64,000 nt of DNA from Desulfosporosinus sp. OT (lineage in GTDB: Bacteria; Bacillota; Desulfitobacteriia; Desulfitobacteriales; Desulfitobacteriaceae), in assembly GCF_000224515.1 (NCBI RefSeq), contig NZ_AGAF01000165.1, positions 1 through 64,000 on the forward strand, written 5' to 3'. The position numbers and the translations under genes are program-made. The notes under the pieces were generated by a model, which did no database searches, had not been told where the DNA came from, and worked only from the letters and a program-made list of their open reading frames with translations. Shown piece after piece: positions 17,977-27,343 of this stretch. Position 1 is the stretch's first letter; every line of letters begins with the position of its first letter.

Positions 17977-20010
17977 TTAGCATTTGCCTTTAAACATCTC
18001 TTCAACCAAACGATTCACCAATTCCTCTCGGGGAATAAAGGGCAGGGTTATATGCCCTTGGCCTTGATAATTGGCATTAAACTCGATACTTGTTTCCAGT
18101 GAATTTTGGTTTCTCGCCCAGGAACGGCGGGCAACTCCGCCCATCACATCCCATAAAATAGCTGATTTGATCACCTTATCGACCCGTTCACTGCCATCAA
18201 GTACTAGACCAAATCCACCGTTGATGGCTTTGCCGATACCAACGCCGCCTCCATTATGGAGGGAGACTAAACTCATGCCGCGGGCAGCATCTCCGGCAAA
18301 ACTTTGTACGGCCATGTCAGCCATGACGTTACTGCCATCTTTAATATTGGCTGTTTCTCGAAAAGGTGAATCCGTGCCGCTGACATCATGATGATCTCTC
18401 CCCAGCATAACCGGCCCAATGTCGCCTTTTCTGACCATCTCATTAAATCTTAGGGCAATCTTAATCCTGCCTTCAGCATCTTGATAGAGAATCCTGGCTT
18501 GAGTTCCTACCACTAGCTTGTTCTTATCGGCATCCCTGATCCAGACGTAGTTGTCGCGATCCTGACCTCGACGCTCGGCATCAATGCTTTCCATCGCTGC
18601 TTGATCGGTCTTCAGCAAGTCTTCCGGCTTACCGCTTAAGCAAACCCAACGGAAGGGCCCATAGCCATAATCAAAGAGCTCAGGCCCCATGATGTCCTCG
18701 ACATAGGAGGGAAAGATAAATCCATCCTTTTCATCAATACCATTTTTAGAAATCTCTTTAACTCCCGCATCATAGATCGCCTTCATAAAGGAGTTGCCAT
18801 AGTCAAAAAAGTAAGTGCCTTGATCAACCAAGGTTTTGATCAGCTCGTAATGATGTCTTAAACTAACATCAACAAGTTCATGGAATTTCTCTCGATCTGT
18901 GGTTAATAAATTGGTTCGCTGTGCAAAGCTTATCCCTTGCGGGCAATATCCCCCTTCATAGGCCACGTGACATGAGGTTTGATCGGAGAGAAGATCTACT
19001 TTAATCTTGTTTTTAACGACATACTCTAAGAGATCGACGACATTGCCATGATAAGCAATGGAAATCGCTTCTTTTTTAGCCAGATATTCCTGGGCAATCG
19101 CAAAGACCTCGTCTAAATCCTTGGATACACGTTTTACCCAGCCTTGATTATGCCTTGTTGTAATCCTTGATTCATCAACTTCAGCAATAATTCCCACACC
19201 ACCGGCAATCTCCACAGCCTTAGGCTGAGCACCGCTCATACCTCCTAAGCCTGAGGAGATAAAGAGGTAGCCGGTAATATCTCCATCACTCGGCACACCC
19301 AGTTTCATTCTCCCGGCATTGAGCAAGGTGTTAAAGGTTCCATGGACAATACCCTGGGGACCAATATACATCCAGCCCCCGGCTGTCATCTGCCCATAAT
19401 TGGCGACTCCCATTTGTTCGGCAATCTCCCAGTCATTCTGGTTATCAAACATCCCGACCATGAGCGCATTCGTAATGATCACCCTTGGAGCTTCAGGCCG
19501 GGAAGGAAACAGTCCCAGGGGATGACCCGATTCAACCACCAGGGTTTGTTCGCTGGTGAGAACTTCAAGATACTTTTTAATCAGACGGTACTGCAGCCAG
19601 TTTTGACAGACACTGCCGGTCTCACCGTAAGTAACGAGTTCATAGGGATAAAGAGCTACTTCAAAGTCCAGATTATTTTCAATCATCACTTGAAAGGCTT
19701 TTCCTTCAAGACAATTTCCCTTATATTCATCAATTGGTTTACCGTATAGACGCCCTGCGGGGCGATAACGATAAGCGTAGATTCTGCCTAGAGTGTGCAG
19801 TTCCTCCAGAAATTCTGGGGCCAGCTTTTCGTGCAGCTCTTCCGGAACATAACGCAACGCATTTTTCAGGGCAACTTTCGTCTGTTCAGGCGTAAGATTA
19901 AACCCTCTATCTGGAGCTCTTCGAATGCCTTCAACGAATTCGGGCATTTCAGAATAATCTATGTCAAGTTTTATGGTCATCGCTTTAGCTATATCTAGAT
20001 TTGAAATCAT
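17977..20010 (-). CDS. Urocanate hydratase, long form
   Basis: This 677-residue member of the urocanase family has about 120 extra N-terminal residues relative to canonical HutU. It keeps the NAD-binding glycine motif (ISSGLGGMSGAQP) and HNGGGVGIGKA. However, the segment equivalent to LPARxCW reads TQARILY, so the important active-site Cys is Leu508 by my alignment. Long urocanases of this kind are the sole urocanase in some anaerobes, so it is probably active by a related mechanism. It is the first enzyme gene after the transporter genes and has an AGGAGG site. Having both forms in one operon is unusual. It could instead hydrate a urocanate analogue. Confidence 0.85.
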   Translation of the reverse strand: MISNLDIAKAMTIKLDIDYSEMPEFVEGIRRAPDRGFNLTPEQTKVALKNALRYVPEELHEKLAPEFLEELHTLGRIYAYRYRPAGRLYGKPIDEYKGNCLEGKAFQVMIENNLDFEVALYPYELVTYGETGSVCQNWLQYRLIKKYLEVLTSEQTLVVESGHPLGLFPSRPEAPRVIITNALMVGMFDNQNDWEIAEQMGVANYGQMTAGGWMYIGPQGIVHGTFNTLLNAGRMKLGVPSDGDITGYLFISSGLGGMSGAQPKAVEIAGGVGIIAEVDESRITTRHNQGWVKRVSKDLDEVFAIAQEYLAKKEAISIAYHGNVVDLLEYVVKNKIKVDLLSDQTSCHVAYEGGYCPQGISFAQRTNLLTTDREKFHELVDVSLRHHYELIKTLVDQGTYFFDYGNSFMKAIYDAGVKEISKNGIDEKDGFIFPSYVEDIMGPELFDYGYGPFRWVCLSGKPEDLLKTDQAAMESIDAERRGQDRDNYVWIRDADKNKLVVGTQARILYQDAEGRIKIALRFNEMVRKGDIGPVMLGRDHHDVSGTDSPFRETANIKDGSNVMADMAVQSFAGDAARGMSLVSLHNGGGVGIGKAINGGFGLVLDGSERVDKVIKSAILWDVMGGVARRSWARNQNSLETSIEFNANYQGQGHITLPFIPREELVNRLVEEMFKGKC

Positions 20011-20033
20011 ATCTTTTCCTCCTATGATTTATA

Positions 20034-20753
20034 TTAAAGACCCAGGTATGCCTTCATAACGCCCGGATCATGAGCAAGTATATCCGTCGATCCTTGTAAG
20101 ACAATTTTGCCGTTTTCCATGACATAACCGCGCCCAGCAAGGCCCAGGGCCATCTTGGCATTTTGTTCAACCAGCAGAATCGTAAGCTTCTCCTCTTCAT
20201 TAATGCGTTTTAAAGTTTGAAAGATCGATTTAACCACAATGGGAGCAAGGCCCATGGAAGGTTCATCCAGCAGGAGCACCTTAGGAGATAACATCATGGC
20301 CCGGCCAATAGCCAGCATCTGCTGCTCTCCGCCGCTCAGAGTACCAGCCATTTGCTGTTTGCGTTCCAAAAGTCGCGGGAAGAGAAGGAATACTTTTTCC
20401 TTTAACCTTTGCAGCTCTGCTTTAGAAATACTGCGCGTATAAGCACCAAGGGAAAGGTTGTCGTTGACACTTAATCTGGGAAAAACATGTCGGCCTTCCG
20501 GCACAAGAGCTAAGCCGCGTCGAACCAGCCTATGAGTGGGCTGATTGGTAATCGTTTCTCCCAAGTATTCAACCCTGCCGGCTTTGACTCGTTCTAAACC
20601 TAGGATTGCCTGCAAAGTGCTGGTCTTTCCGGCTCCGTTAGCTCCGATTAAGGTAACAATTTCTCCATTTTCTACATCCAGGTCAATCCCCTTAACTGCC
20701 TCTACTGAGCCATAGGAAACTTCGAGTCCCTTGACGGCGATTTGCTTACTCAT
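20034..20753 (-). CDS. livF: Branched-chain-type amino acid ABC transporter ATPase
   Basis: This 239-residue cytoplasmic ATPase has Walker A GANGAGKT at about 37-44, signature LSGGEQQ, Walker B LLLDEPSMGL and a final LAHDPGVMKAYLGL tail typical of LivF. It pairs with LivG to power the permeases LivH/LivM. Because it lies 23 bp before the urocanase genes, the transported substrate is likely histidine, urocanate or a related compound and not leucine (inference). Confidence 0.93.
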   Translation of the reverse strand: MSKQIAVKGLEVSYGSVEAVKGIDLDVENGEIVTLIGANGAGKTSTLQAILGLERVKAGRVEYLGETITNQPTHRLVRRGLALVPEGRHVFPRLSVNDNLSLGAYTRSISKAELQRLKEKVFLLFPRLLERKQQMAGTLSGGEQQMLAIGRAMMLSPKVLLLDEPSMGLAPIVVKSIFQTLKRINEEEKLTILLVEQNAKMALGLAGRGYVMENGKIVLQGSTDILAHDPGVMKAYLGL

Positions 20754-21516
20754 CGTCCCCCTCCTTCCCTAAATAAGCTTCGATAACGAGGGGATTCGTC
20801 TGAATCTCTTGAGGGGAACCGGAGGCTACTTTTTCTCCATGGTCAAAAACGATCAGTCGTTCGCAGAGATTCATAACCAAATGCATATTGTGTTCAATGA
20901 GTACGATGGTTTTATTATGTGATTTCAGATAGCGCACTAAACTCATGATTTCTTCGACTTCTTCAGCATTCATCCCAGCTGTGGGTTCATCTAACAGGAG
21001 CAGAGCAGGATAGATTGCCAAGGCTCTGGCAATCTCCAGTTTACGCTGCTGCCCATAAGAAAGAACACCGGCAGGCTGGTGCGCATAATCCTGCAATCCC
21101 ACAAGCTCAAGCTGTTCCATGCTCTCCTGACGGACACGTTTTTCTTCATCCCTGACTCGTTTACCTTTCAAGATGGCCCCCCATAATCCCGCTTTGCCCC
21201 GGGTATAGGAGCCTAGAAGGACGTTCTCGAGCACCGACAGACTGGACAATAAGCGTATATTTTGAAAGGTTCTGGCTATTCCGGCCTCGGCCATTTGATA
21301 GCCTTTAAATCCATGAACCCTTTGATTTTGAAAGATAATTTCCCCCGCCGTAGGCTGGTACAAACCGGAAATCAGATTAAAAAATGTGGTTTTCCCTGCG
21401 CCGTTAGGGCCAATTAAACCCAGGATCTCCCCGGAGTCAACGTGCATGTCAACCTGAGATACGGCGGTTAAACCTCCGAAGGTTTTAGTGAGTTTTTCGG
21501 TTTCCAGCAGCCTCAT
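20746..21516 (-). CDS. livG: Branched-chain-type amino acid ABC transporter ATPase
   Basis: This 256-residue ATPase has Walker A GPNGAGKT at about 36-43, the LivG hallmark IARTFQNIRL, signature LSYGQQRKLEIARAL and Walker B LLLDEPTAGMN. The start overlaps the livM end by about 32 bp and the stop overlaps livF by 8 bp, so the genes are translationally coupled. Confidence 0.93.
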   Translation of the reverse strand: MRLLETEKLTKTFGGLTAVSQVDMHVDSGEILGLIGPNGAGKTTFFNLISGLYQPTAGEIIFQNQRVHGFKGYQMAEAGIARTFQNIRLLSSLSVLENVLLGSYTRGKAGLWGAILKGKRVRDEEKRVRQESMEQLELVGLQDYAHQPAGVLSYGQQRKLEIARALAIYPALLLLDEPTAGMNAEEVEEIMSLVRYLKSHNKTIVLIEHNMHLVMNLCERLIVFDHGEKVASGSPQEIQTNPLVIEAYLGKEGDDE

Positions 21517-22417
21517 GCTTTGGCCCCCCCTTCTTCAGCCACTTTTTGGCATACCGATCGCGAATCGCTTTACTCCGCCCGAACAATCCTTGGGGCCGGT
21601 AACGCATCAATATAACCAGAAGAAGTCCATAAATGAGCATTCGGTAATCCGCAAGAGGACGTAAAACCTCTGGGGCAAGGGCGAGCAAAATTGCTCCGGT
21701 GACAGCCCCGGGAATACTTCCCAAACCACCCAGGACAATCATACTTAAGATCGTAGCCGATTCATTGAACCCAAAAGAATCCGCACTAATAAACGTGGTG
21801 TAATGAGCAAATAAACTTCCTGCAACCCCTGCATAAAGTGCTCCTAAGGCAAAGGCTAAGACCTTGAGGCGAGTGGTATTAACCCCTAAAGCATCGGCGA
21901 CCAATTCATCCTCACGGATGGCAAGCCACGCCCGGCCAACTCTGGAGTTTAGCGCTCTCCAAGCAACAAAGGCCGCCAGAGCAACAAACAGCCAGGTCAT
22001 AACGGCAAACGAAAAATTGGACATAGGCTCTCCAAATAACTCAGGCTGAGGAATACTGCCCAAACCGAGAGCACCGCCAGTAATCTTTAAATTGTTGGCT
22101 AGAGATTGAAAGATCAAGCCGAGGCCTAAGGTTACGATGGCCAGGAAGTCTTCCTTCACCCGCAAACTTGGCAAGCCGAGAACAATCCCCGTACACCAGG
22201 TTACGATGGCCGCTGCAGGCAAGGCTAACCAAAAGATCAAATGCCCCTGCAGGCTTAATATGGCTGAAGTGTAAGCCCCAATTGCATAAAAAGCAGCATG
22301 ACCAAGAGAAACTTGTCCGGCAAAACCTGTAACAATATTGAGTCCCAGGGCCAAAATGACATAGATTCCTACGATGACAACGATCCCCAGGTAATATGGG
22401 TTGAGGATACTATCCAA
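21485..22417 (-). CDS. livM: Branched-chain-type amino acid ABC transporter permease
   Basis: This 310-residue membrane protein has about eight to nine hydrophobic helices. It shows LivM-family motifs GHAAFYAIGAYTSA near the N-terminus and ILSMIVLGGLGSIPGAVTGA (the EAA-like loop) near the C-terminus. It forms the translocation pore with LivH. The gap to livH is 10 bp. Confidence 0.93.
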   Translation of the reverse strand: MDSILNPYYLGIVVIVGIYVILALGLNIVTGFAGQVSLGHAAFYAIGAYTSAILSLQGHLIFWLALPAAAIVTWCTGIVLGLPSLRVKEDFLAIVTLGLGLIFQSLANNLKITGGALGLGSIPQPELFGEPMSNFSFAVMTWLFVALAAFVAWRALNSRVGRAWLAIREDELVADALGVNTTRLKVLAFALGALYAGVAGSLFAHYTTFISADSFGFNESATILSMIVLGGLGSIPGAVTGAILLALAPEVLRPLADYRMLIYGLLLVILMRYRPQGLFGRSKAIRDRYAKKWLKKGGPKHEAAGNRKTH

Positions 22418-22427
22418 ACTATCTCAC

Positions 22428-23315
22428 CTACACTTTCTCAATCTTCTTGCCAAAGAGCCCGGTAGGTTTGATAAGTAAAACCAAAATCAAAATCACAAAG
22501 GCGATGGCATTCGCATCGATAACAGTCTGTACATAACCTGCACCCAGAGATTCTATAACTCCTAAAAACAAACCGCCGATAATCGTTCCCGGAATACTGC
22601 CTAATCCTCCAAGAACAACCACTGAGAAAGCTTTAAGACCCGGCATCGATCCCATTGTGGGATAAATTGCATTGAAATACAAGGCAACGAGAGTTCCCGC
22701 CGCAGCGGCCAAAGCTGAACCTAAAAAGAAGGTTAAAGCCACCATACGGTTGATATCGATCCCCATCAGCTTAGCCGCTTTCATATCTTGGGAGGTAGCG
22801 ACTAATGCTGTCCCAACTTTCGTGCGCTTAATTAAAATTTGTAATAAGCCTACCAAAACAACGGCTGTGACCAGTATGTATATCTGAAAATTAGTAATGG
22901 ATAGACCATTGCCCAATCCATAGGTTTTCGAACTTAGGTTTACGTTAGGGAAAGGTCTCGTTTGAGCACCGAAAAACAAGCGAAATAGATTTTCTAAGAT
23001 AATCGTAATTCCTATTCCGCTGATAAGTATGTTGATCGGGTGGGCATTGCGCAAAGGACGATAGGCTATTCTTTCGATTAATATTCCAACCAACCCCGCC
23101 AACACCATTGCCAGCAAAAACGCGAGAGGGAAAGGCAACTTTAGATAGATAATAGCGACCATCGAACTGAAGGCTCCAACCATATAAACAGTACCATGAG
23201 CAAAATGCAGTAAGTTCAGAATTCCATAAACCATCGTTAACCCTAAGGCAATTAAAATGTAAGCACTGCCCAGGGTAAGTCCATTCAAAATTTGCTGCCA
23301 AAACATTTGTGCCAT
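22428..23315 (-). CDS. livH: Branched-chain-type amino acid ABC transporter permease
   Basis: This 295-residue inner-membrane permease has LivH motifs: GSAYILIALGLTMVYGILNL at the N-terminus and SVVVLGGLGSIPGTIIGG in the coupling loop. It pairs with LivM. It follows the binding-protein gene by 50 bp and precedes livM by 10 bp. Confidence 0.93.
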   Translation of the reverse strand: MAQMFWQQILNGLTLGSAYILIALGLTMVYGILNLLHFAHGTVYMVGAFSSMVAIIYLKLPFPLAFLLAMVLAGLVGILIERIAYRPLRNAHPINILISGIGITIILENLFRLFFGAQTRPFPNVNLSSKTYGLGNGLSITNFQIYILVTAVVLVGLLQILIKRTKVGTALVATSQDMKAAKLMGIDINRMVALTFFLGSALAAAAGTLVALYFNAIYPTMGSMPGLKAFSVVVLGGLGSIPGTIIGGLFLGVIESLGAGYVQTVIDANAIAFVILILVLLIKPTGLFGKKIEKV

Positions 23316-23365
23316 CCGCCTTTCGGGTTAAAAGGGGAGGTTACCCTCCCCCTCTCTAAACTTAT

Positions 23366-24535
23366 TTACTTCGTGGAAATCGATTTTACAAAAACAAATT
23401 TTCCTTGATCTACTTTTACGAAAATGACCGGTTTGACTGCTTCATGTTGAGCATTGAAAGAGATATTACCTGTTACCCCTTCAAAATCTTTCGTTTGGGA
23501 TAAACCTTTGGCGATCGATTCCGTATCGGAACCTGTCTTCATTGCTTGGGCAATTAATTCAACGGAATCATACGTTTGGGCGGCTGTCATATCTGGATCT
23601 TCTTTGAATTTCTCTTTGTAGGTTTTAACAAAGTTCTTGACAACATCTCGAGGTTCATCGCGATTAAAAGGCGTCGTGAAGGTAACCCCTTCCGTGGATG
23701 CTCCACCGAGTTCTATTAATTTTGGCGAATCAAAGCCATCGGAACCGAGAACTGGAACGTTGACACCTAGTTGTTTTGCTTGTTGACAAATTTGAGCTGC
23801 CTCATTATAGTATCCTGCCACATAGATGGCATCAACCCCTGCACCCTTAATAGCGGTAAGAAGTGGGTTGAAGTCTTTGTCCCCAGATTTAAAGGAGCGA
23901 CTAACTGGAACACTGCCCCCTAATTCTTTGACTTTAGCCGTAAATGCTTGTTGGATACTAACGCCGTAATCGTTGTCTTGAGACAGTACCGCGAATTTCT
24001 TTAAGCCCAATTCACTCTGAGCATATTCAGCCATGGCATCCCCTTGCACATCAGCCGTATAGATAGCTCTGTAAATATAGTCGCCGCCTTTCGTGATATC
24101 CGGGTGAACTGCATAAGATACCACCATTGGAACTTTACTCTTTTGCACTATAGGATTCACCGTTTTTGTTGGTCCGCTATAAGAACCGCTGACTAAAGCC
24201 GAGACTTTTTCTTGTTCAATCAGTTTCTGCACAGCATTCAGAGCATCTTTACTTGAAGCCTGATCATCTTCAGCCACTAGCTGCAATTTGACACCTTTAA
24301 CTCCACCTTGAGCATTGATTTGGTCAACGGCTAGTTCTGCTCCATTTTTGGCATGTACTCCGTCTGTAGCAGCGTCTCCAGAAAGTGGACCGAAGAAGCC
24401 GATTTTTACGACTTTATCTCCTCCTGCTGCAGCCCCTGTTGTCGTACTTGAAGCGCCACACCCTGCTACGACAAGCATTGTTGCCAAACAGATGGCCCCA
24501 ATACCCGTTAAGCGTTTCCCGATGGTTTTTTTCAT
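23366..24535 (-). CDS. livK: Substrate-binding lipoprotein of the hut-linked ABC transporter
   Basis: This 389-residue periplasmic-binding-fold protein (Leu/Ile/Val-binding type) is anchored as a lipoprotein: the signal peptide ends at lipobox VVAG-C26. It contains the family segment KIGFFGPLSGDAATDGVHAK and a ligand pocket region GSYSGPTKTVNP. It is the first gene of the whole operon, with GGGAGGAG before its ATG. It determines substrate choice. Histidine or urocanate is inferred from context only, since the family also binds leucine, amides and other small molecules. Confidence 0.92.
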   Translation of the reverse strand: MKKTIGKRLTGIGAICLATMLVVAGCGASSTTTGAAAGGDKVVKIGFFGPLSGDAATDGVHAKNGAELAVDQINAQGGVKGVKLQLVAEDDQASSKDALNAVQKLIEQEKVSALVSGSYSGPTKTVNPIVQKSKVPMVVSYAVHPDITKGGDYIYRAIYTADVQGDAMAEYAQSELGLKKFAVLSQDNDYGVSIQQAFTAKVKELGGSVPVSRSFKSGDKDFNPLLTAIKGAGVDAIYVAGYYNEAAQICQQAKQLGVNVPVLGSDGFDSPKLIELGGASTEGVTFTTPFNRDEPRDVVKNFVKTYKEKFKEDPDMTAAQTYDSVELIAQAMKTGSDTESIAKGLSQTKDFEGVTGNISFNAQHEAVKPVIFVKVDQGKFVFVKSISTK

Positions 24536-24710
24536 AAATGTAAACTCCTCCCTCTTACTTGTACTTTAGGCATTATTATTGTTAATATTTAGATTTTTTA
24601 CAAACTTCTCCTCTAGATTATTTCTTGTTACATTAGCATTTTGTTAAGACTGTTCAATAATTTCAATTCGAGAAGCTACCTGTTCTAGATCATAAGAGGT
24701 TTAGCAATAA
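24536..24710 (-). promoter_or_regulatory. Leader/promoter region of the liv-hut operon
   Basis: This is an AT-rich stretch with no ORF. A possible promoter on the minus strand is TTGAAC, 16 bp, TAATGT near 24626-24655. A putative AraC-protein site was not identified. No terminator lies between livK and the end of the araC gene, which supports one transcript of about 12 kb. Confidence 0.35.
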
Positions 24711-24753
24711 TAAAGCAAAGAGCCTACCCACGTTGGGGAGACTCCTTGCTTTA
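24700..24753 (-). terminator. Terminator downstream of the DUF362 gene
   Basis: The minus strand forms a hairpin from TAAAGCAAGGAGTCTCCCC and GGGTAGGCTCTTTGCTTTA, with a few mismatches, followed by TTTATTATT. It separates the DUF362 gene from the liv-hut operon. Confidence 0.65.
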
Positions 24754-24756
24754 TCC

Positions 24757-24935
24757 AGCCTTTAAGACCCCCACTTCTATAAGTGGGGGTGGGACCTTCG
24801 TAAACTTCAGGTGGGGTAGAGTCCAGCCTTCGCCGCGAAGTGTTCCTTTTGGGATCAGCGGCTACGGCGAAACCCTCCACTGGAGGCTTTCGTATCTGAA
24901 GCCCCGATTTTCAGCTTTAGCTGAACGAGTTCACT
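24757..24935 (-). mobile_element. IS200/IS605-type right end, possible omega-RNA remnant, no transposase
   Basis: This GC-rich segment, unlike its neighbours, carries several hairpins. They include a perfect 10-bp stem (ACCCCCACTT/AAGTGGGGGT, 24767-24790), a CCTCCAGTGGAGG palindrome and TTCAGCTTTAGCTGAA. On the minus strand the order and style resemble the 3' end of tnpB elements, where the guide RNA scaffold lies. No tnpA or tnpB is present. I make this call from pattern memory, so it is tentative. Confidence 0.42.
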
Positions 24936-24955
24936 AACGCAAATCCCGTTAACCT

Positions 24956-26128
24956 TTAGTGTCCAAAGGAACGTGGGGCTGTGCTGCCATCTGCCTTCGG
25001 CTTGCAAAGCACTTCGACGATTTCATAATCTTCGGAACCCAGGCCAAAATCAGCCATTGCCCTCACCTGCAGATAGGGATCTTTACCATGGATCTTCAGA
25101 AACAGATGCTCTGCTGACGTCAGTTCCTTCTCTCCCGCTTTCGAGTCACGGATAACCTGAGCTTGATTGATCAAATCCAGGGTAGCTTTTTCGATAGCTA
25201 CGATATCATCTGAAACCAATACCCCAATGTCGGGAATCAAAGGGGCATCGGCCATGGGCATGCAGTCACATTCCGGCTGGACTTCTGTTACAAAGTTAAT
25301 GTAGAGAACCTTGCCTTTGTTAAAGGTATTCAGGACGGTTGCCGCTGCCTCTGCCAGAACTTTTTGAAAGAGTTCAATGTTAAGAGGCAACACCAAAGCA
25401 CCTTCAGTACATACTCTAGCACACCGACCGCAACGGGCGCATTTTTGCTGGTCTATAACTAACTTATCATCCTGATCAAAGGAAATGCTCTCATGAGGAC
25501 AGGCGCCCACGCATTGTAAACAGTGACTGCATTTTTCTGAAGTCCAGTTTAGTTCCGCATTTTGGAGAAAATGCATCCGCCCCCGCTGATGAACCCCATT
25601 TCGATCCTTGAAGGCAATTCCGCCCATCCCAAGATTTTTCACGGCTCCCCCATAACCGCTGGCAATATGACCTTTACAATGGGATAAAACGATCATCGCC
25701 GGGGCGTCATGTATAGCAGAGGCAATCCCGATTTCCCCAAGAATCGGACCGCTCGGCATCATCACGGAGTCACTTCCGAAGACCCCATCAGCCATAATCA
25801 CTGGAGCTCCTGTCGAAAGTTCGTTAATCCCATTAGCGCTTGCTACGCGGAGATACTCTAAGCCAGGAATACGCACGGTATCCGTTACAAACGGGTCTCC
25901 TCCAGCATTCTTTAGAGAGTCCACCAATTTCCTAATAAATGCTGGTCGTACAACTCTGTAGGCCCCCTGTGAGCCCAGGTGCATTTTTATCGGTACGTAG
26001 TCTCCCTTTGCCACGTAGTTCTTTAGATTTACTCGGTTGAGAATTTCCTCAAACTTGCCGAGAAAGCCGTAATCATAATCAAAAAACTTGGCACGAGCAC
26101 TGGCAAAATAAACTATTGATTTAGCCAT
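24956..26128 (-). CDS. DUF362 protein with two [4Fe-4S] clusters
   Basis: This 390-residue protein has an N-terminal DUF362 domain (about 1-190; motifs KMHLGSQGAY and SHCKGHIASGYGGAVKN). A bacterial-ferredoxin domain follows, with Cys 200/203/206/210 and 230/233/236/240, each pattern CxxCxxCxxxC. It then returns to DUF362-like sequence. The family is electron-carrier-like in anaerobes and its exact reaction is unknown. I chose ATG 26128 over GTG 26158 because AGGAG lies 5 nt upstream. That ribosome site is partly inside a small hairpin listed separately. The gene is monocistronic. Confidence 0.88.
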   Translation of the reverse strand: MAKSIVYFASARAKFFDYDYGFLGKFEEILNRVNLKNYVAKGDYVPIKMHLGSQGAYRVVRPAFIRKLVDSLKNAGGDPFVTDTVRIPGLEYLRVASANGINELSTGAPVIMADGVFGSDSVMMPSGPILGEIGIASAIHDAPAMIVLSHCKGHIASGYGGAVKNLGMGGIAFKDRNGVHQRGRMHFLQNAELNWTSEKCSHCLQCVGACPHESISFDQDDKLVIDQQKCARCGRCARVCTEGALVLPLNIELFQKVLAEAAATVLNTFNKGKVLYINFVTEVQPECDCMPMADAPLIPDIGVLVSDDIVAIEKATLDLINQAQVIRDSKAGEKELTSAEHLFLKIHGKDPYLQVRAMADFGLGSEDYEIVEVLCKPKADGSTAPRSFGH

Positions 26129-26133
26129 TGTTT

Positions 26134-26150
26134 CTCCTGGTGAAACCAGG
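26134..26150 (-). promoter_or_regulatory. Hairpin overlapping the ribosome site of the DUF362 gene
   Basis: CCTGG-TTTCA-CCAGG forms a 5-bp stem just before the ATG at 26128, and its 3' arm overlaps the AGGAG site. It could dampen translation, but it is short and may be chance. Confidence 0.35.
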
Positions 26151-26337
26151 ATCTTCACTTCCTTTCAAGAGTAAAAACTAATTATACCTTAATGCTGATT
26201 AAGTCAAAATTCATCTTTCTACATTTAACCAATTTTACCATTTAAGCTTGGCCTTGCAACTCTCCAAGGGCGCACACAATCTTCCTATAATCTGACCAAC
26301 CGATTTCAGTGTCCGAAGAGACTCTTCCCCCTGAAGC

Positions 26338-27312
26338 TCACGCACGATGGACTTGTAAACTCTTTACAAAAAACTTCGTAACCTTTTCGAGATATTGATC
26401 TGGCAAAACACTGTAAGCTCCTACGTGTTTTGCCCCAGGCACGACCCAATACTCATCCTTTGGGTTGTTGACTTTTTCCCAAAGTTCTTTTGAATTTTCC
26501 ATTGGGATCTTGTCATCAGCATCACCAGCAATAAAAAGAATCGGCCTCTTATCAAATTTTTCAATCTCATGAACAGGGCTCACATTTTCGGGCGTGATCC
26601 CTGTCAAGACCGGGATTTCGCGAAGAATTAGCGGGGTAAAAGGAACATTAGGTAACTTCGTCCAGGTTGGCATATTGACTTGCAAGTATTCTTTAAGGTC
26701 GGCAAATGGGCTATCGAGGACAACCGATTTAATTTCAACCTCATTGGCTGCTACCACCGCCGCCGTAGAAGCTCCCATAGAATAGCCGATAATGCCTATG
26801 TTCTGATATCCCAGTCTTTTAACATAATCAATTGCTCCCTGAAGGTCGCGTTGCTCAAAATCCCCGACAGAGACTAACGAACCTTCCGATTCACCTGAGG
26901 CACGGAAATCAAACATCAAAACACTAATTCCTTGTTGGACAAGCGCTTGCGTCACAGGGAAGGACGGTTTCTCCTTTGTCCTACTTCCCGCATAACCATG
27001 AGCCTGGATCACAACAGCTTTTGCATTTTGAGCAGGAATATACCATCCAGACAATTTTATGTTATCTTCACGACTGGCAAATATGACATCTTGATAGGTT
27101 AAGCCAAATTCACTCGGCTTACTAACTACTGGTTCTCGAATAGGATGAGTGAGAAGCCAACCTACAAAGCCTGAAATTCCAATACACCCCAGCACCGCTA
27201 TACTCACAAACCCAATGAATCCTAAAAACAGTCGCTTTCTCCACGGTTTCTTCGTTTCAATTATTATTGGGCTAGTATTTCCGTCCCGAAGCTCCGCACC
27301 TAAATTGTCCAT
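26338..27312 (-). CDS. Membrane-anchored alpha/beta hydrolase
   Basis: This 324-residue protein has one N-terminal transmembrane helix (about 28-54) and then a secreted-side alpha/beta hydrolase domain. The nucleophile S178 is in GYSMGAS, with D266 in GDADDKIP and H296 in GAKHVG as the likely triad, and AHGYAG as the oxyanion segment. It resembles YqkD/BAAT-like or acyl-transferase/esterase hydrolases of unknown substrate. The start at 27312 is chosen because GAAGG is 7 nt upstream and the longer frame would overlap the upstream gene. It begins 32 bp after the stop of the broken molybdopterin gene and may share its transcript. Confidence 0.85.
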   Translation of the reverse strand: MDNLGAELRDGNTSPIIIETKKPWRKRLFLGFIGFVSIAVLGCIGISGFVGWLLTHPIREPVVSKPSEFGLTYQDVIFASREDNIKLSGWYIPAQNAKAVVIQAHGYAGSRTKEKPSFPVTQALVQQGISVLMFDFRASGESEGSLVSVGDFEQRDLQGAIDYVKRLGYQNIGIIGYSMGASTAAVVAANEVEIKSVVLDSPFADLKEYLQVNMPTWTKLPNVPFTPLILREIPVLTGITPENVSPVHEIEKFDKRPILFIAGDADDKIPMENSKELWEKVNNPKDEYWVVPGAKHVGAYSVLPDQYLEKVTKFFVKSLQVHRA

Positions 27313-27343
27313 CAAGATACCTTCTTCCACGGTAGAATAATGC

